NCBI GenBank assembly: GCA_030068525.1
Contig: JASJOS010000001.1
Span: 248,001 to 312,000, forward strand
Length of the DNA stretch: 64,000 nucleotides
From: Xanthocytophaga flava
GTDB lineage: Bacteria; Bacteroidota; Bacteroidia; Cytophagales; 172606-1
Direction of reading: 5' to 3'
Shown here: one piece after another, positions 10,201-18,801 of the stretch
Numbering within the stretch: the first letter of the stretch is position 1
Layout of the letters: every line of letters starts with the position of its first letter
Notes under the pieces: model-generated
Database searches by the model: none
Seen by the model: the letters and a program-made list of their open reading frames with translations, nothing else
Told to the model about the DNA's origin: nothing
Position numbers and translations under genes: made by a program

Positions 10201-10306
10201 CATAATCCAGAATCTCCTGAGCTAGTTGCGGAAGGTCACTGTACCATTTGGAATACTGTTCCATCTGTTCAAGAAACTGCTCGGGAGTAATTTTCTGATA
10301 AGACAT
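7280..10306 (-). CDS. DUF4132 domain protein with HEAT-like repeats
   Basis: A 1008-residue cytoplasmic protein with no signal peptide or membrane segment. The middle (about 330-700) is a run of alpha-helical HEAT-like repeats, for example KRLREIVAVTLSKLGDSSIAKAEQLL split over adjacent helices. The C-terminal third (about 740-990) matches DUF4132 in character, including a WQGFFTGNPIMFVYAVRLLWG stretch and several Trp/Tyr-rich blocks. DUF4132 is found in E. coli YehI and MolR-like proteins and has no firmly established biochemical role. The gene has its own terminator and a long AT-rich leader, so it is probably monocistronic. A protein-protein scaffold is likely; I do not assign a process. 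Confidence 0.8.
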   Translation of the reverse strand: MSYQKITPEQFLEQMEQYSKWYSDLPQLAQEILDYVSGGTSTMPQLNNHHAWYFSSAVNLLNLPDAWTEMDKNIIKLIVQHDQNWQKGKPNPDYYFGRRFMDWVEEVIREYPQKNYFPLVVDELKRNGLNDACILEDTISELKYVLMDREGRLTGVGEYVLSFLPEKESQILGWVKSNNDSSLNTLLGFLLKHREQTVEDRIENFLEVYNGYYSQTYISVSNIELLLQHNAQKYESAIKKALHAGGIGAASTYEAFEALAKHLPDEYEPKRLEAGFTYLITQKKEANPDPIPTGYWYYSEGSKRIPPANPNEYWKYIPYSVYIIDYLLEKDPVNAKTAAVKYLKDNTSVKSEFLTTLEKHLQGDAVDILIEGIYADPGKVDSDYFRTLLGILSKHDYKRHEEKVWALTRHKSKRLREIVAVTLSKLGDSSIAKAEQLLADKKGDVRQAGALILSLIGTDTAKSILSNALNAEKNDDARDVMLQALGEKLFEGASEETIKEMVAATKKRSKIEKPVEDWLLEKDLPALYYKSGDQLDEHTIRFLLYRMGRSKDIRPDIEAKPLLLQLDREKSGDFAKKLYELFIQKGSDSKQKYLLALAGLLGNDDLVDKLKAQVNQLVEANRGKMGEYTVQALALIGSNKALRAVEFLSRKYKSKNRNVGAAAMDAFKIAAEELNISFYELADSIIPDFGFEGLFKSFVAKDQEYRAFIDTDFKLAFFDEDNRKFKSLPKGTAKEIQDEFKEIGKEVRDIVKSQSGRMEQYLVIQRKWDVETWQGFFTGNPIMFVYAVRLLWGAYDAQGNLLYPFMVMEDTSLINLDDEEVMLEDGVQLGMVHPLSLSEDDLQAWKTKLFDYGMEPIFPQLDRAIVRVEDKDQNVKISNEFDKKKISSYAFGGQMEKLGWARGSVVDGGYVSGYYKAFPESAIEVFIETDGIYVGGYYEDSAYLSRLYFVKMGAVAIGNYTYDEPSNEKDERLIAFGDVPAIIYSEVMSDLKQVIIPEEKQQEELQEA

Positions 10307-10638
10307 AAAAATGAAGATTAGGTAAAATATAGTTTGAATATAAGTGTTTGTGAATAAGGAAAATAACTAATTCTGAAAGCTAACTAATACCTTACTGGCA
10401 AAAACAAGTAGTAGTCCTGTTCATATTGGCAGTTCAAAAGTAGCTACAAATATCCAACAAACAAATATTTTAATAATTATTTTAAATAAAAATTATTATT
10501 AAAAATAAAAATATAATTAACAACTCAAGATGTAGTCTTTATACGTAAAATATAGTAGGTAGATACCTTAAAATATATCCCAAACAAAAAGCCGCTTGGT
10601 CGGCGGCTTTTTGTTTGGGATATATGTGTTCACCTATA
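10307..10638. other. Intergenic region between hisH and DUF4132 gene
   Basis: 332 bp. The half near 10440-10530 is extremely A/T-rich (runs of AAAATTATT) and probably carries the promoter of the DUF4132 gene. The hisH terminator occupies 10573-10625. No gene is seen. Confidence 0.5.
10573..10625 (-). terminator. Strong intrinsic terminator after hisH
   Basis: Perfect 23-bp arms (10573-10595 and 10603-10625) with a 7-nt loop TTGGTCG. The GC core GCCGC/GCGGC is flanked by AAAAA and TTTTT tracts, so it can work in both directions. It sits just after the stop of the minus-strand hisH. Confidence 0.9.
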
Positions 10639-11226
10639 TTATAACTTCAGAAAGTTTTCCAGAATACTGGCGCCTACCTTACTACTAATCTCTGCATGAA
10701 ACTGTGCAGCATAGAAGTTGTCTTTATGCAACATAGCCGAATACTCAAGGCCATAGTCTGTTTTAGCAACAGTATAGTCACACAGAGGAGCATAGTAGCT
10801 ATGGTTATAATATACATAGGAATGCTCTTTTAACCCAGTACAAAGCGGATTTTGAAACTGATAAATATCATTCCAACCGGTTTGTGGTACTTTAATGCCA
10901 TTTACGGGAGGAAAACGTTTTACGTCGACATCAAAGATACCCAAACATTCTGTATCATTTTCTTCTGAGTACCGGCACATCAGTTGCATTCCCACACAGG
11001 TTCCCAATACAGGTTGAGTTAGTGAAGGAATAACTTTATCTAATCCTTTGGCTTTTAAATAAGTCATAGTAGAACTAGCCTCTCCTACTCCTGGAAAGAT
11101 AACCTTGTCAACTTTTCGCAGTGTTTCTTCATTATCTGTATAGATAGGCTCAACCCCTAAGCGGCGTAAAGCATAAATGACAGACTGGACGTTTCCTGCG
11201 TTATATTTAATAATAGCTACTTCCAT
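10639..11226 (-). CDS. hisH: Imidazole glycerol phosphate synthase, glutamine amidotransferase subunit
   Basis: It hydrolyses glutamine and passes ammonia to HisF for histidine synthesis. From the ATG at 11226 the protein has 195 residues and begins MEVAIIKYNAGNVQSV, as expected; an ATG at 11271 would add 15 atypical residues. The class I amidotransferase triad is Cys77 (LGTCVGMQ), His177 and Glu179 (QFHAEIS). The oxyanion region FPGVGEA is also present. No hisF, hisA or other his gene is nearby, which is unusual because hisH normally sits in the his operon. It follows phhA on the same strand, with about 100 bp between them, so they may share a transcript. Confidence 0.93.
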   Translation of the reverse strand: MEVAIIKYNAGNVQSVIYALRRLGVEPIYTDNEETLRKVDKVIFPGVGEASSTMTYLKAKGLDKVIPSLTQPVLGTCVGMQLMCRYSEENDTECLGIFDVDVKRFPPVNGIKVPQTGWNDIYQFQNPLCTGLKEHSYVYYNHSYYAPLCDYTVAKTDYGLEYSAMLHKDNFYAAQFHAEISSKVGASILENFLKL

Positions 11227-11327
11227 AAAATCAATAATTAGGCAATCCATACACTGTTGCCTGATGAACAATACACAAAAATAGCATCATTCCCGCAGGC
11301 GAACAAATGATTTTCTGCCAGGGCGTA

Positions 11328-12068
11328 TTATTGATGTATCAGATTTCCTTCAGCAATCGCTTCAATAAGCAATCGTTCAACCTCACTCACTGAGTTATAC
11401 AGTTGCTCATACGACTCTATTACAAAATACTGATCCTGAAAACGTTCTTTAATATAAGGTGTTTGAAGGATTGTTTTCACATCATAAGGAATTCTCTGAG
11501 GAGTAGTATCATTCAGCGAATAATGAGTCTCCCCCTTAGATGATAAAATACCAGCCCCATAAATCCGTAGCTCACCATTTTCCCGAATCAAACCAAATTC
11601 TACCGTATACCAATACAACCGGGAAATAAGTTCGATAGCATACGGATTATCTATAAACCGAAGAGCTATTCGACTCAAATCAGCCAGAAAATTGCACAAA
11701 TGGGGATTGGTTAATAATGGCACATGTCCAAATACATCATGAAACATATCGGGTTCTTCCAAATAATCCAGTTGATCCATATGCCGTAGCCAGGTACTGG
11801 AGGGAAAACGTTGGTTTTCCAGCAACTCAAAAAACTCTTTATTGGGAATCAGACCTGTGACTACATGCAATTTCCAACCTGTATAACTGGATAATACTGT
11901 ATTTACCTGATCAAACTCAGGTATCTGATCGGCTGTAAAGCCAATACGTTTGATACCTTCCAGGTATTCGTCGGTTGCCATACTGGGTAATTGAGCAATC
12001 TGTCGCTCAAATAATATACGCCAAACTCCAAAATCTTCGGAGGTATACTTTTCATATTCCTGTTTCAT
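11328..12068 (-). CDS. phhA: Phenylalanine 4-monooxygenase (pterin-dependent)
   Basis: It hydroxylates phenylalanine to tyrosine with a pterin cofactor and non-haem iron. The 246-residue protein is the length of bacterial single-domain enzymes (no regulatory ACT domain). The iron ligands are His110 and His115 in FHDVFGHVP and Glu157 in YWYTVEFGL. The surrounding family sequence FPSSTWLRHMDQLDYLEEPD is present. It lies upstream of hisH on the same strand and downstream of trpA, whose terminator separates them. Its role may be tyrosine supply or phenylalanine breakdown; the neighbours do not decide. Confidence 0.94.
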   Translation of the reverse strand: MKQEYEKYTSEDFGVWRILFERQIAQLPSMATDEYLEGIKRIGFTADQIPEFDQVNTVLSSYTGWKLHVVTGLIPNKEFFELLENQRFPSSTWLRHMDQLDYLEEPDMFHDVFGHVPLLTNPHLCNFLADLSRIALRFIDNPYAIELISRLYWYTVEFGLIRENGELRIYGAGILSSKGETHYSLNDTTPQRIPYDVKTILQTPYIKERFQDQYFVIESYEQLYNSVSEVERLLIEAIAEGNLIHQ

Positions 12069-12518
12069 CGTTGATAGAATTTAATTGTTTGTCGACGCTG
12101 ACCATTTTTCACAGATAGGTATGGTTCGCTCTTATCCAGGCACTCAATGCCATAGATTACTTATTCATTCTACTAATTTTTGATTCAGACGAGTACTTCC
12201 AGCTTCTGCATTTATAACGTATAACAGCCCGGTACTATTAATACGTTTTCCGGAATAAAAATATTCACAGAAATAATAGAATTTTTTCACACATTTCCAG
12301 CTAGCATGAAAATAAAAAAGCCTGACCCCTTTTCCGGATCAGGCTTCTGTATATTTGTGTGAAAATCGTCAAGTTTTACACAAACAACCCTACTCTCCGA
12401 AAAAGATCTTCCCGGTAGCCGTAGTAATAATAATATTGGTTGCTTGTACGAATCATAATGGCAAAGGTAATAGAATCGTTTGGTATCTTCCAACAAATCT
12501 GAGCTTAAAATTTTTGCC
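12069..12518. other. Intergenic region between phhA and trpA
   Basis: 450 bp. It contains the trpA terminator (12317-12347) and, nearer phhA, the presumed phhA promoter. Short frames here cross the terminator and have no protein-like composition. No gene is called. Confidence 0.5.
12317..12347 (-). terminator. Terminator of trpA
   Basis: AAGCCTGA pairs with TCAGGCTT, extended by a CC/GG pair after one mismatch. A-rich DNA precedes it on the plus strand, giving a T-tract on the minus strand. It is about 170 bp beyond the trpA stop. Confidence 0.7.
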
Positions 12519-13310
12519 TCAGGCAGTGATAGGTATACCTTTGATGCCCTGCACAAAATCTGTAATATCCGTTTTCAAATCATTGCTTTGTTCCAGCACT
12601 TTGATAAATGCACTTCCAATGATAGCCCCATTCGCATACTGACAGGCTTTGGTAAAAGAACTGTGATTGGAAATACCAAATCCGATCAGAGTAGGATTGG
12701 CTAACTTCATTTGTTGCACCCGTTTAAAATAAACTTCCTGTTCCTCTGCAATACCAGACTTGGCCCCGGTAATACTAGCAGAGGATACCATGTAAATAAA
12801 TCCTTTGGATACTTCATCAATCTGACGGATACGACTTTCAGAAGTCTGGGGCGTAATGAGAAATATATTCAGAAGATTATTTTTCTCAAATACACTTTTA
12901 TAGGAATCCAGATATTCATACATAGGCAGATCTGGCAGGATAAGGCCGTCTACACCTATTTCCTTACACTTTTCACAAAATCTCTCCACTCCGTATTGTA
13001 CCACAGGATTCAGATATCCCATCAGTAAAATAGGCACCTGTGTATACTGACGAATACCTTCCAGTTGCTCAAACAACTTTTTCAATGACATGCCATTCTC
13101 CAGTGACTTATCATTACTAGCCTGAATCGTAGGGCCATCCGCTACAGGATCAGAATAAGGCATTCCGATTTCAATGATATCAGCTCCTGCATCAGCAAGT
13201 GTCTGAAGAATCAAACGGGTATCTTCCAGTTTTGGAAAGCCTGCTGTAAAATAGACATTCAGGATGTCATTTTTCTTCTGCTCAAATAGCTGTATAATAC
13301 GATTAGTCAT
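12519..13310 (-). CDS. trpA: Tryptophan synthase alpha chain
   Basis: It cleaves indole-3-glycerol phosphate to indole, which is channelled to TrpB. The ATG at 13310 gives 263 residues starting MTNRIIQLFEQKK; the frame runs open upstream to 13457 but the extra sequence is hydrophobic and unrelated. Catalytic Glu47 and Asp58 lie in the motif EIGMPYSDPVADGPTIQ. The phosphate-binding FGISNH is near residue 212. trpA stands alone: no trpB or other trp gene lies beside it in this window. The gene has its own terminator. Confidence 0.95.
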   Translation of the reverse strand: MTNRIIQLFEQKKNDILNVYFTAGFPKLEDTRLILQTLADAGADIIEIGMPYSDPVADGPTIQASNDKSLENGMSLKKLFEQLEGIRQYTQVPILLMGYLNPVVQYGVERFCEKCKEIGVDGLILPDLPMYEYLDSYKSVFEKNNLLNIFLITPQTSESRIRQIDEVSKGFIYMVSSASITGAKSGIAEEQEVYFKRVQQMKLANPTLIGFGISNHSSFTKACQYANGAIIGSAFIKVLEQSNDLKTDITDFVQGIKGIPITA

Positions 13311-13652
13311 GGTATGTAAAAGTAGAATGAACAAAATAATACTGGAGCCAAACAAGCTACCAGAATGCTTTTCAAAATTACAGGATAAAAAGCAGTTTTC
13401 CATAAAAGCGAGTATTTTTGCAATGAAGTGGGATAGGATAATTTTAAAGAAGCTCAACGATTAGATTTTGTAGCGAGCCTTAATTTCAATCCCCAGGTTG
13501 GTGTTATCACCAACTTGCAGCAGGGGAAACAACTCGTTGGGAATAACACCAACGACGGGAAAAGGTGTAGCACAAAAAATGACTTTGTAGCCTTTAAGAA
13601 TTAGTCTATACAACTTCAATAGTTACGTTTTTCACCTTAAAGAGATATCATT
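13311..13652. other. Divergent intergenic region trpA / menD with repeat element
   Basis: 342 bp between two divergent genes. About half is taken by a copy of the palindromic MITE-like element (13449-13616), which lies within 40 bp of the menD start and may carry or interrupt its promoter. Confidence 0.6.
13449..13616. repeat. MITE-like palindromic element, copy 1 (decayed left end)
   Basis: The core (13463-13575) reads AGATTTTGTAGCGAGCC..., contains the hairpin GTTGGTGTTATCACCAAC and a weaker second one (CGTTGGGAATAACACCAACG), and matches 29424-29532 almost base for base. The right end (ACAACTTC) also matches copy 2, while the left terminal repeat seen in copy 2 is degraded here. Confidence 0.75.
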
Positions 13653-15371
13653 TTGCCTGTACTGGAGTCTATCACTCGTTTGGTTCAGATCTGCGCCCGG
13701 AAAGCAGTTACAGAATTTATTATTTCGCCTGGTTCCCGATCAGCTCCATTAACTATATCATTGGCCCGCCATCCGGATATGCATACACGTGTCGTTCCGG
13801 ATGAACGATCAGCCGCCTTTCTGGCACTTGGTATGGCCTTGAAAAGCCGCCAGACTGTAGGCCTGGTATGTACTTCCGGAACAGCCGTACTAAACTATGG
13901 ACCTGCCATCGCAGAGGCCTATTACCAGCAGGTACCACTGCTCATACTTACAGCAGATCGTCCTTCGGAGTGGCTGGAGCAACAGGATGGACAAACGCTG
14001 AACCAGCGGGAAGTATTTGGCAAACATGTAAAAGCCAGCTACGAGCTTCCTGCAGACTTTTCGCATCCGGATGCTATATGGTTTATCGAACGTACTGTCA
14101 ATGAAGCTATCAATCTAAGTCAATCGTATCCACAGGGGCCGGTACACATCAATGTCCCTATTCGGGAGCCATTTTATCCAAAAGCGGATGAGCAGATTAC
14201 ATTTCCGGAGCAGGTAAAGATAGTTCGATCCTGGACTACAACTCAAGTATTATCACCAGAACAATGGGTAGAAATACGAGAGATATGGGAAGATAGTCCA
14301 CGTAAGCTGATAGTAGCAGGTCAATCTCTTTATCAACCTGAACTGATTCATGTACTGAAACAGATCCAGCAGGAGCTGCAAATACCTGTTGTAGGTGATA
14401 TTCTATCTAATCTGCATGAAATCCCGGAAACCATTCGGCTGGCAGATGCGATCCTGATGCAGAAAGATGAACCATTGAGTAAGGAATTAGCCCCAGACCT
14501 GTTAATCACTTTTGGCAATTCTGTTATTTCCAAGAACCTGAAATTATTTCTGCGCCAAGCCAATCCTCGTGTACACTGGCATATCCAGCCTACAGGAAAA
14601 GTAGCAGATCCGTTTCAAACACTTACAGATACTATCGCTACACAACCAATTTACTTCTTCAGGAAATTATTTGAAGATATTGATTATCAATCTTTCCTCA
14701 ATGAAGATGATGTAGAGAACAATGACGACTACTTTCAGTTATGGCAACAACAGGAACAACAAGCCAGGCTACGCCTGAAAAATACCTTTACAGATGCTCC
14801 ATTCTCAGAGTTTGAAGCTGTATATGAGATCATGAGTGCATTGCCGGAAAGTAGTCTGCTGCATGTAGCTAACAGTATGCCCATCCGATATGCAAACTTT
14901 GTCGGAATTAATCACTGGCAGTCGATAGAGTTCTTTGCAAACAGAGGTACCAGTGGTATTGATGGTTGTACAGGAACGGGTCTTGGCTCTGCCTGGGTCA
15001 CTCATCAGCTTGTTACCCTCATTACAGGTGACATGGCATTTTTATATGATCGTAATAGTTTGTGGCACAATCGTATTCCACCTAATCTGCGCATTATCGT
15101 ATTGAACAATCACGGTGGAGGCATTTTCCGCCTCATTGATGGTCCATCTACACAACCCGAACTCGAAGATTACTTTGAAACCCATCAGCATCAGACTGCT
15201 GAAAATACAGCCAAAGACTTTGGTATTCCTTATTTTCGTTGTCATACGATGGACGAATTAAAAGGCATAACATCAGATTTCTTTGCAATGGATGGAACAG
15301 CCAAGCTATTAGAGATTGAAACTGATAGGAAACTAAATGAGACAGTCTGGAAAAAATTTAAAAAGGGATAA
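13653..15371 (+). CDS. menD: 2-succinyl-5-enolpyruvyl-6-hydroxy-3-cyclohexene-1-carboxylate synthase
   Basis: This thiamine diphosphate enzyme joins 2-oxoglutarate and isochorismate in menaquinone synthesis. The 572-residue protein shows EFIISPGSRSAPLT near residue 25, a TPP-domain glutamate in VPDERSAAFLALGMA, and the C-terminal cofactor segment LITGDMAFLYDRNSLWH with NNHGGGIFR after it. An in-frame stop at 13638 leaves only AGA, GAT, ATC, ATT and TTG as possible first codons, so TTG at 13653 (or ATT at 13650) must be the start. It stands alone; menB lies at 60645. Menaquinone is the usual respiratory quinone of Bacteroidota. Confidence 0.94.
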   Translation: MPVLESITRLVQICARKAVTEFIISPGSRSAPLTISLARHPDMHTRVVPDERSAAFLALGMALKSRQTVGLVCTSGTAVLNYGPAIAEAYYQQVPLLILTADRPSEWLEQQDGQTLNQREVFGKHVKASYELPADFSHPDAIWFIERTVNEAINLSQSYPQGPVHINVPIREPFYPKADEQITFPEQVKIVRSWTTTQVLSPEQWVEIREIWEDSPRKLIVAGQSLYQPELIHVLKQIQQELQIPVVGDILSNLHEIPETIRLADAILMQKDEPLSKELAPDLLITFGNSVISKNLKLFLRQANPRVHWHIQPTGKVADPFQTLTDTIATQPIYFFRKLFEDIDYQSFLNEDDVENNDDYFQLWQQQEQQARLRLKNTFTDAPFSEFEAVYEIMSALPESSLLHVANSMPIRYANFVGINHWQSIEFFANRGTSGIDGCTGTGLGSAWVTHQLVTLITGDMAFLYDRNSLWHNRIPPNLRIIVLNNHGGGIFRLIDGPSTQPELEDYFETHQHQTAENTAKDFGIPYFRCHTMDELKGITSDFFAMDGTAKLLEIETDRKLNETVWKKFKKG

Positions 15372-15510
15372 TTACCCCCCTACATGGTTTAGCTAAAAGG
15401 CATCAATTCTATTCTACATCTTACTGGTACGAAAGTTTATGTGACATAGCTTAACTACTCTACCTGTTGAAAAGCAGTTAGAATAAGTTAACACACATAA
15501 CATCGTGTTT

Positions 15511-15954
15511 ATGAGAAAGAAAATTGTTTTTTGTATGTCAGTTATCGGACTGATTTTCGTGACATTCTCCTTTAGCTTGCGAGCGCAAAACAGACAAATC
15601 AAGGTATCAGGTATCCGCTCTGAGAAAGGGAAGATTATTGTAAGTATCTTTAAGAATGCAGAATCGTATGAATCAGAGAAACCATTTAAGCGCCTTGTAT
15701 TTGATAAAAAAGACCTGACAAATGGATCGATGATGGTCTCTGTACCACTTGAATCTGGCGTTTATGGAATGGCGATGGTGGATGATGAAAACAATAATGG
15801 AGAGATAGATAAAAACTTTGTGGGAATACCTCAGGAAGGATTTGGTTTTTCGAATTTCTTTCTGACAAAAATGAAAAAGCCTGCTTTTGATGAATTCAAA
15901 GTAAACCTCTCTTCCACAAATACTAGAGTGGAAATGAAGGTCAAATATTTATAA
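15511..15954 (+). CDS. DUF2141 family exported protein
   Basis: About 147 residues with an N-terminal signal peptide (MRKKIVFCMSVIGLIFVTFS...RAQ) followed by a small beta-rich domain. Typical DUF2141 features are present: GKIIVSIF near residue 40, SGVYGMAMVDDENNNGEID near 85, and GFGFSNF. The acidic DDENNNGEID stretch resembles a calcium-binding loop. The frame opens at a GTG at 15505, but the ATG at 15511 gives a normal signal peptide. The function is unknown. It stands alone, with a hairpin after its stop. Confidence 0.82.
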   Translation: MRKKIVFCMSVIGLIFVTFSFSLRAQNRQIKVSGIRSEKGKIIVSIFKNAESYESEKPFKRLVFDKKDLTNGSMMVSVPLESGVYGMAMVDDENNNGEIDKNFVGIPQEGFGFSNFFLTKMKKPAFDEFKVNLSSTNTRVEMKVKYL

Positions 15955-15982
15955 CCGCTACAAGAATCTTAGTAAGGAATTA

Positions 15983-16021
15983 TGAACCTGTTCGTTGATA
16001 ACTATACAAAGAACAGGTTCA
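15983..16021. terminator. Hairpin between convergent genes
   Basis: TGAACCTGTTC (15983-15993) pairs with GAACAGGTTCA (16011-16021). It lies between the stops of the DUF2141 gene and the minus-strand beta-helix gene. T-tracts are weak on both sides, so efficiency is uncertain. Confidence 0.5.
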
Positions 16022-16059
16022 TCCCATATAATACTTCTATTGATTATTTCTGTTATTGA

Positions 16060-18801
16060 TTATTCCTGTACAACTACTTTATAATGTTGTACAGTTCCTC
16101 CTTCCTGGGTAACTTTCAAGTAATACAAACCGGCAGCCAAACCTTTTATATTTATCATTTTTGTTCCCTCTCCTGCTTCAGACAATGGAACAGAGAGTTT
16201 TTGTCCCTGAAACGTATACATCTCAACAGAATAGCTGGTTGTTATACCAGATCGTAGAGATATAGCTACGCTTTCACGAGCCGGATTAGGATAGACTGTG
16301 AAAGTACGGCTTTCAGTTTCTGCATTTAGATTTGAGTCATTACCTATACGGGCAGATTTAGTATCACAATCTTCTGTACATTCAGTAGCATCCACATTTA
16401 AACTTCCAATACCCTTCCACTCTGTTGCAATCTGTCTCAGACGAGCCTTTGTGGTAATTGTTCCCTGATAGTAAAATTCTCCACTCAATCCGGAATCGGC
16501 ATCCTGAGCATTGGCTCCGACTCCCAGCTGAAATCCTGTATTCAGGTCTTTTGGTGCATGAGATACCTGTAATGTTCCTTCAATGCTTCCTTTTCCTTTC
16601 AAATAACTTTCACGAGCCGATAATGTCCAGTATGTCCAGTCAACATGTGTACGTTCTGCCACTTTTCGCGCTTCAGGTGTATTTGTCTTATATGTTCTCT
16701 GCAAGGAAGACCACTCTGACCAGTCTTGTGGTTTGACTAACTTGAGATATACATCAAACTGTACAGATCGATCTTCCTGACTCACAATAGTACCCACTAC
16801 TTCTGCATAATCACCATGATCTGTTAACTGAGCCGGAGATTGCCAGACAAAACCCAGCGGGCTTTCATTGATCCCTCTATCAAATCGAATGGCCCAAGGA
16901 CAGGTTAAACAACCTGGACGAATGATTTTCCATGGATAGAGCCAGTAAAATTTTGGAGGCAGAACAATAAATGAGTATCGTTCATAAGCACCCATATCCA
17001 CCTTACTATTCTGGATGCGGGCATCACCGGCAAAATCAGTAGTAATACCTGCCAGATTAGGTACTGCATTATTACCTGCATTGATAACAGGAGATCCGTT
17101 GTTTACCCGCAATCCATCATCTGTAGTACCAGGAATATTATCGGCACCATCTACATCTGCTACATTGACAAATGAAGGAGATGCATCTTTATTATTGCCA
17201 CCATCTGTACCTACACTGGCAATCCATCCGCCTCCGCTACCTCCGGAACCTTGTATCAAGCTATATAATACAGTATTTACATTTCCATCATTATATACCT
17301 GCTGCCCACTGGAAACAGCCGTGTTACCATATAAAATTGAGTTCTCAATTCGGGAAGTCAGAAGCTCTATACCTGAAGAAACATATCCGTCGTTAGATAA
17401 AGCCCCTCCTCTATTCGCTGAATTTCCATAGAACGTAGCATTGGTAAACTCTGTACGTATTTCTGGAGAAAACCCTGAAGGTGGACTGATTACCCGTGTA
17501 AAGTTAGCCACAGCCCCACCATCGTTCTGAGCATGATTGCCAGCAAATACACAATTAATATATTTTACTCTCAAAATCCCTGCATCATTCAAATGTACTG
17601 CAGCACCTCCCCATGCCATTCCATTTCCTTGCGCAACATTATTATAAAAACCACAAGCAATAAATACCGGTTTGGAAGCTCCCAATGTGGTTGTCTGAGG
17701 ATCATTGGTAGACATATATACAGCACCACCACCGCCTCCTTCATACGCTCCAGTAGGATTACCAGTAGCAGAATTTCCAATAAATATACAACGTCGAAAA
17801 CCAGCCTTTGTAGTAGCCATATTGACAGCACCTCCGGAACCTGGGCGAGTTGTCCCATCTTCAGAAATTACAATGGCTTGATTGTTAACAAACTTACAGG
17901 TATCTATCCGTGTACTGTCACCAGTAAGTGCCAATGCGCCTCCTCTGCGGTATGCCTGATTCCCTGTAAACTCACACTGACTGATTACTGCCCAATACTT
18001 TCCTTTCTGAAACGAACCTAGAAAGATAGCCCCACCAGCAAAGTTTGCTTTGTTTTGTACAAATTTACATTCCCGTATCTGAGATTCCATAGTCACGAAG
18101 ACAGTGCCGGGTGTTGTATAAAAGCCTGCACCTTCAGATTCTGCATAATTCCCCTGAAATGTACAGTGACGAATAGTAGGACTACTGGCATTTTGCGGTC
18201 CGCTGATTTTATTATACCACCCTGCCCCATCCAGATTAGGGGAATTGACATTGGGAGGTGATGCTATATAAGCTTGTCCCGCAGTAATGATAAACCCATC
18301 CAGTAATGTAGTTGCTGCTACATTGGCAGTATATACCACATGATATGCATTGTTGCCAACAATATCTGTCCAACTTTCTGCAATAGCATTCGCATCCAGA
18401 TTTATATCATTGTTATCAATATCTCCACTAAGAATAGTCCGGTTTAGTGTCCAGTTACGTTCAACAAGAGATACTTCAGTTCCAATAAAACCGCCATATA
18501 ACTTCACTCCGTTAGGCAATGAAAATGTAACTTCCCGTATATTACTTCCAGCACTGGCATCAAAGTCTATTTGTACAGATGGTTTATATACGCCTGCTGC
18601 TACCCAGATTTCATCTCCACTCACAGCAGTGGCAAGTGCACTTTGGAGGCTGGTGTAGGCATTTGCCCAACTGCTACCATTGTTAGCTCCAACAGCGGTA
18701 GATTTCACATAAATAGTTGCTCCCTGCGCAACAAAGATTACCATCCAACACAGGAGTAATGCACCTGCTTTTTTCCAGAGGTTGTTTTTGTAGTTTTCCA
18801 T
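16060..18801 (-). CDS. Secreted right-handed beta-helix protein with T9SS sorting domain
   Basis: A 913-residue secreted protein. Residues 1-28 are a signal peptide (hydrophobic core ALLLCWMVIFVAQGA). Residues about 28-600 are parallel beta-helix repeats, with recurrent blocks such as GGALALTGDSTRIDTCKFVNN, and GGAVYMS; the start IYVKSTAVGANNGSSWANAY is typical of this class. A short linking region follows, with WSEWSSLQRTYKTNTPEARK. The last 80 residues (FTVYPNPARESVAISL ... GLYYLKV) are a type A C-terminal domain for type IX secretion, so the protein is exported across the outer membrane and probably surface-attached. A role in polysaccharide binding or adhesion is likely from the fold; no catalytic residues can be named. 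Confidence 0.88.
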   Translation of the reverse strand: MENYKNNLWKKAGALLLCWMVIFVAQGATIYVKSTAVGANNGSSWANAYTSLQSALATAVSGDEIWVAAGVYKPSVQIDFDASAGSNIREVTFSLPNGVKLYGGFIGTEVSLVERNWTLNRTILSGDIDNNDINLDANAIAESWTDIVGNNAYHVVYTANVAATTLLDGFIITAGQAYIASPPNVNSPNLDGAGWYNKISGPQNASSPTIRHCTFQGNYAESEGAGFYTTPGTVFVTMESQIRECKFVQNKANFAGGAIFLGSFQKGKYWAVISQCEFTGNQAYRRGGALALTGDSTRIDTCKFVNNQAIVISEDGTTRPGSGGAVNMATTKAGFRRCIFIGNSATGNPTGAYEGGGGGAVYMSTNDPQTTTLGASKPVFIACGFYNNVAQGNGMAWGGAAVHLNDAGILRVKYINCVFAGNHAQNDGGAVANFTRVISPPSGFSPEIRTEFTNATFYGNSANRGGALSNDGYVSSGIELLTSRIENSILYGNTAVSSGQQVYNDGNVNTVLYSLIQGSGGSGGGWIASVGTDGGNNKDASPSFVNVADVDGADNIPGTTDDGLRVNNGSPVINAGNNAVPNLAGITTDFAGDARIQNSKVDMGAYERYSFIVLPPKFYWLYPWKIIRPGCLTCPWAIRFDRGINESPLGFVWQSPAQLTDHGDYAEVVGTIVSQEDRSVQFDVYLKLVKPQDWSEWSSLQRTYKTNTPEARKVAERTHVDWTYWTLSARESYLKGKGSIEGTLQVSHAPKDLNTGFQLGVGANAQDADSGLSGEFYYQGTITTKARLRQIATEWKGIGSLNVDATECTEDCDTKSARIGNDSNLNAETESRTFTVYPNPARESVAISLRSGITTSYSVEMYTFQGQKLSVPLSEAGEGTKMINIKGLAAGLYYLKVTQEGGTVQHYKVVVQE

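Noticed and set aside
12287..12556. Minus-strand frame of 89 codons after trpA
   Set aside because: It spans the trpA terminator and has no protein-like features; it also overlaps the true trpA end.
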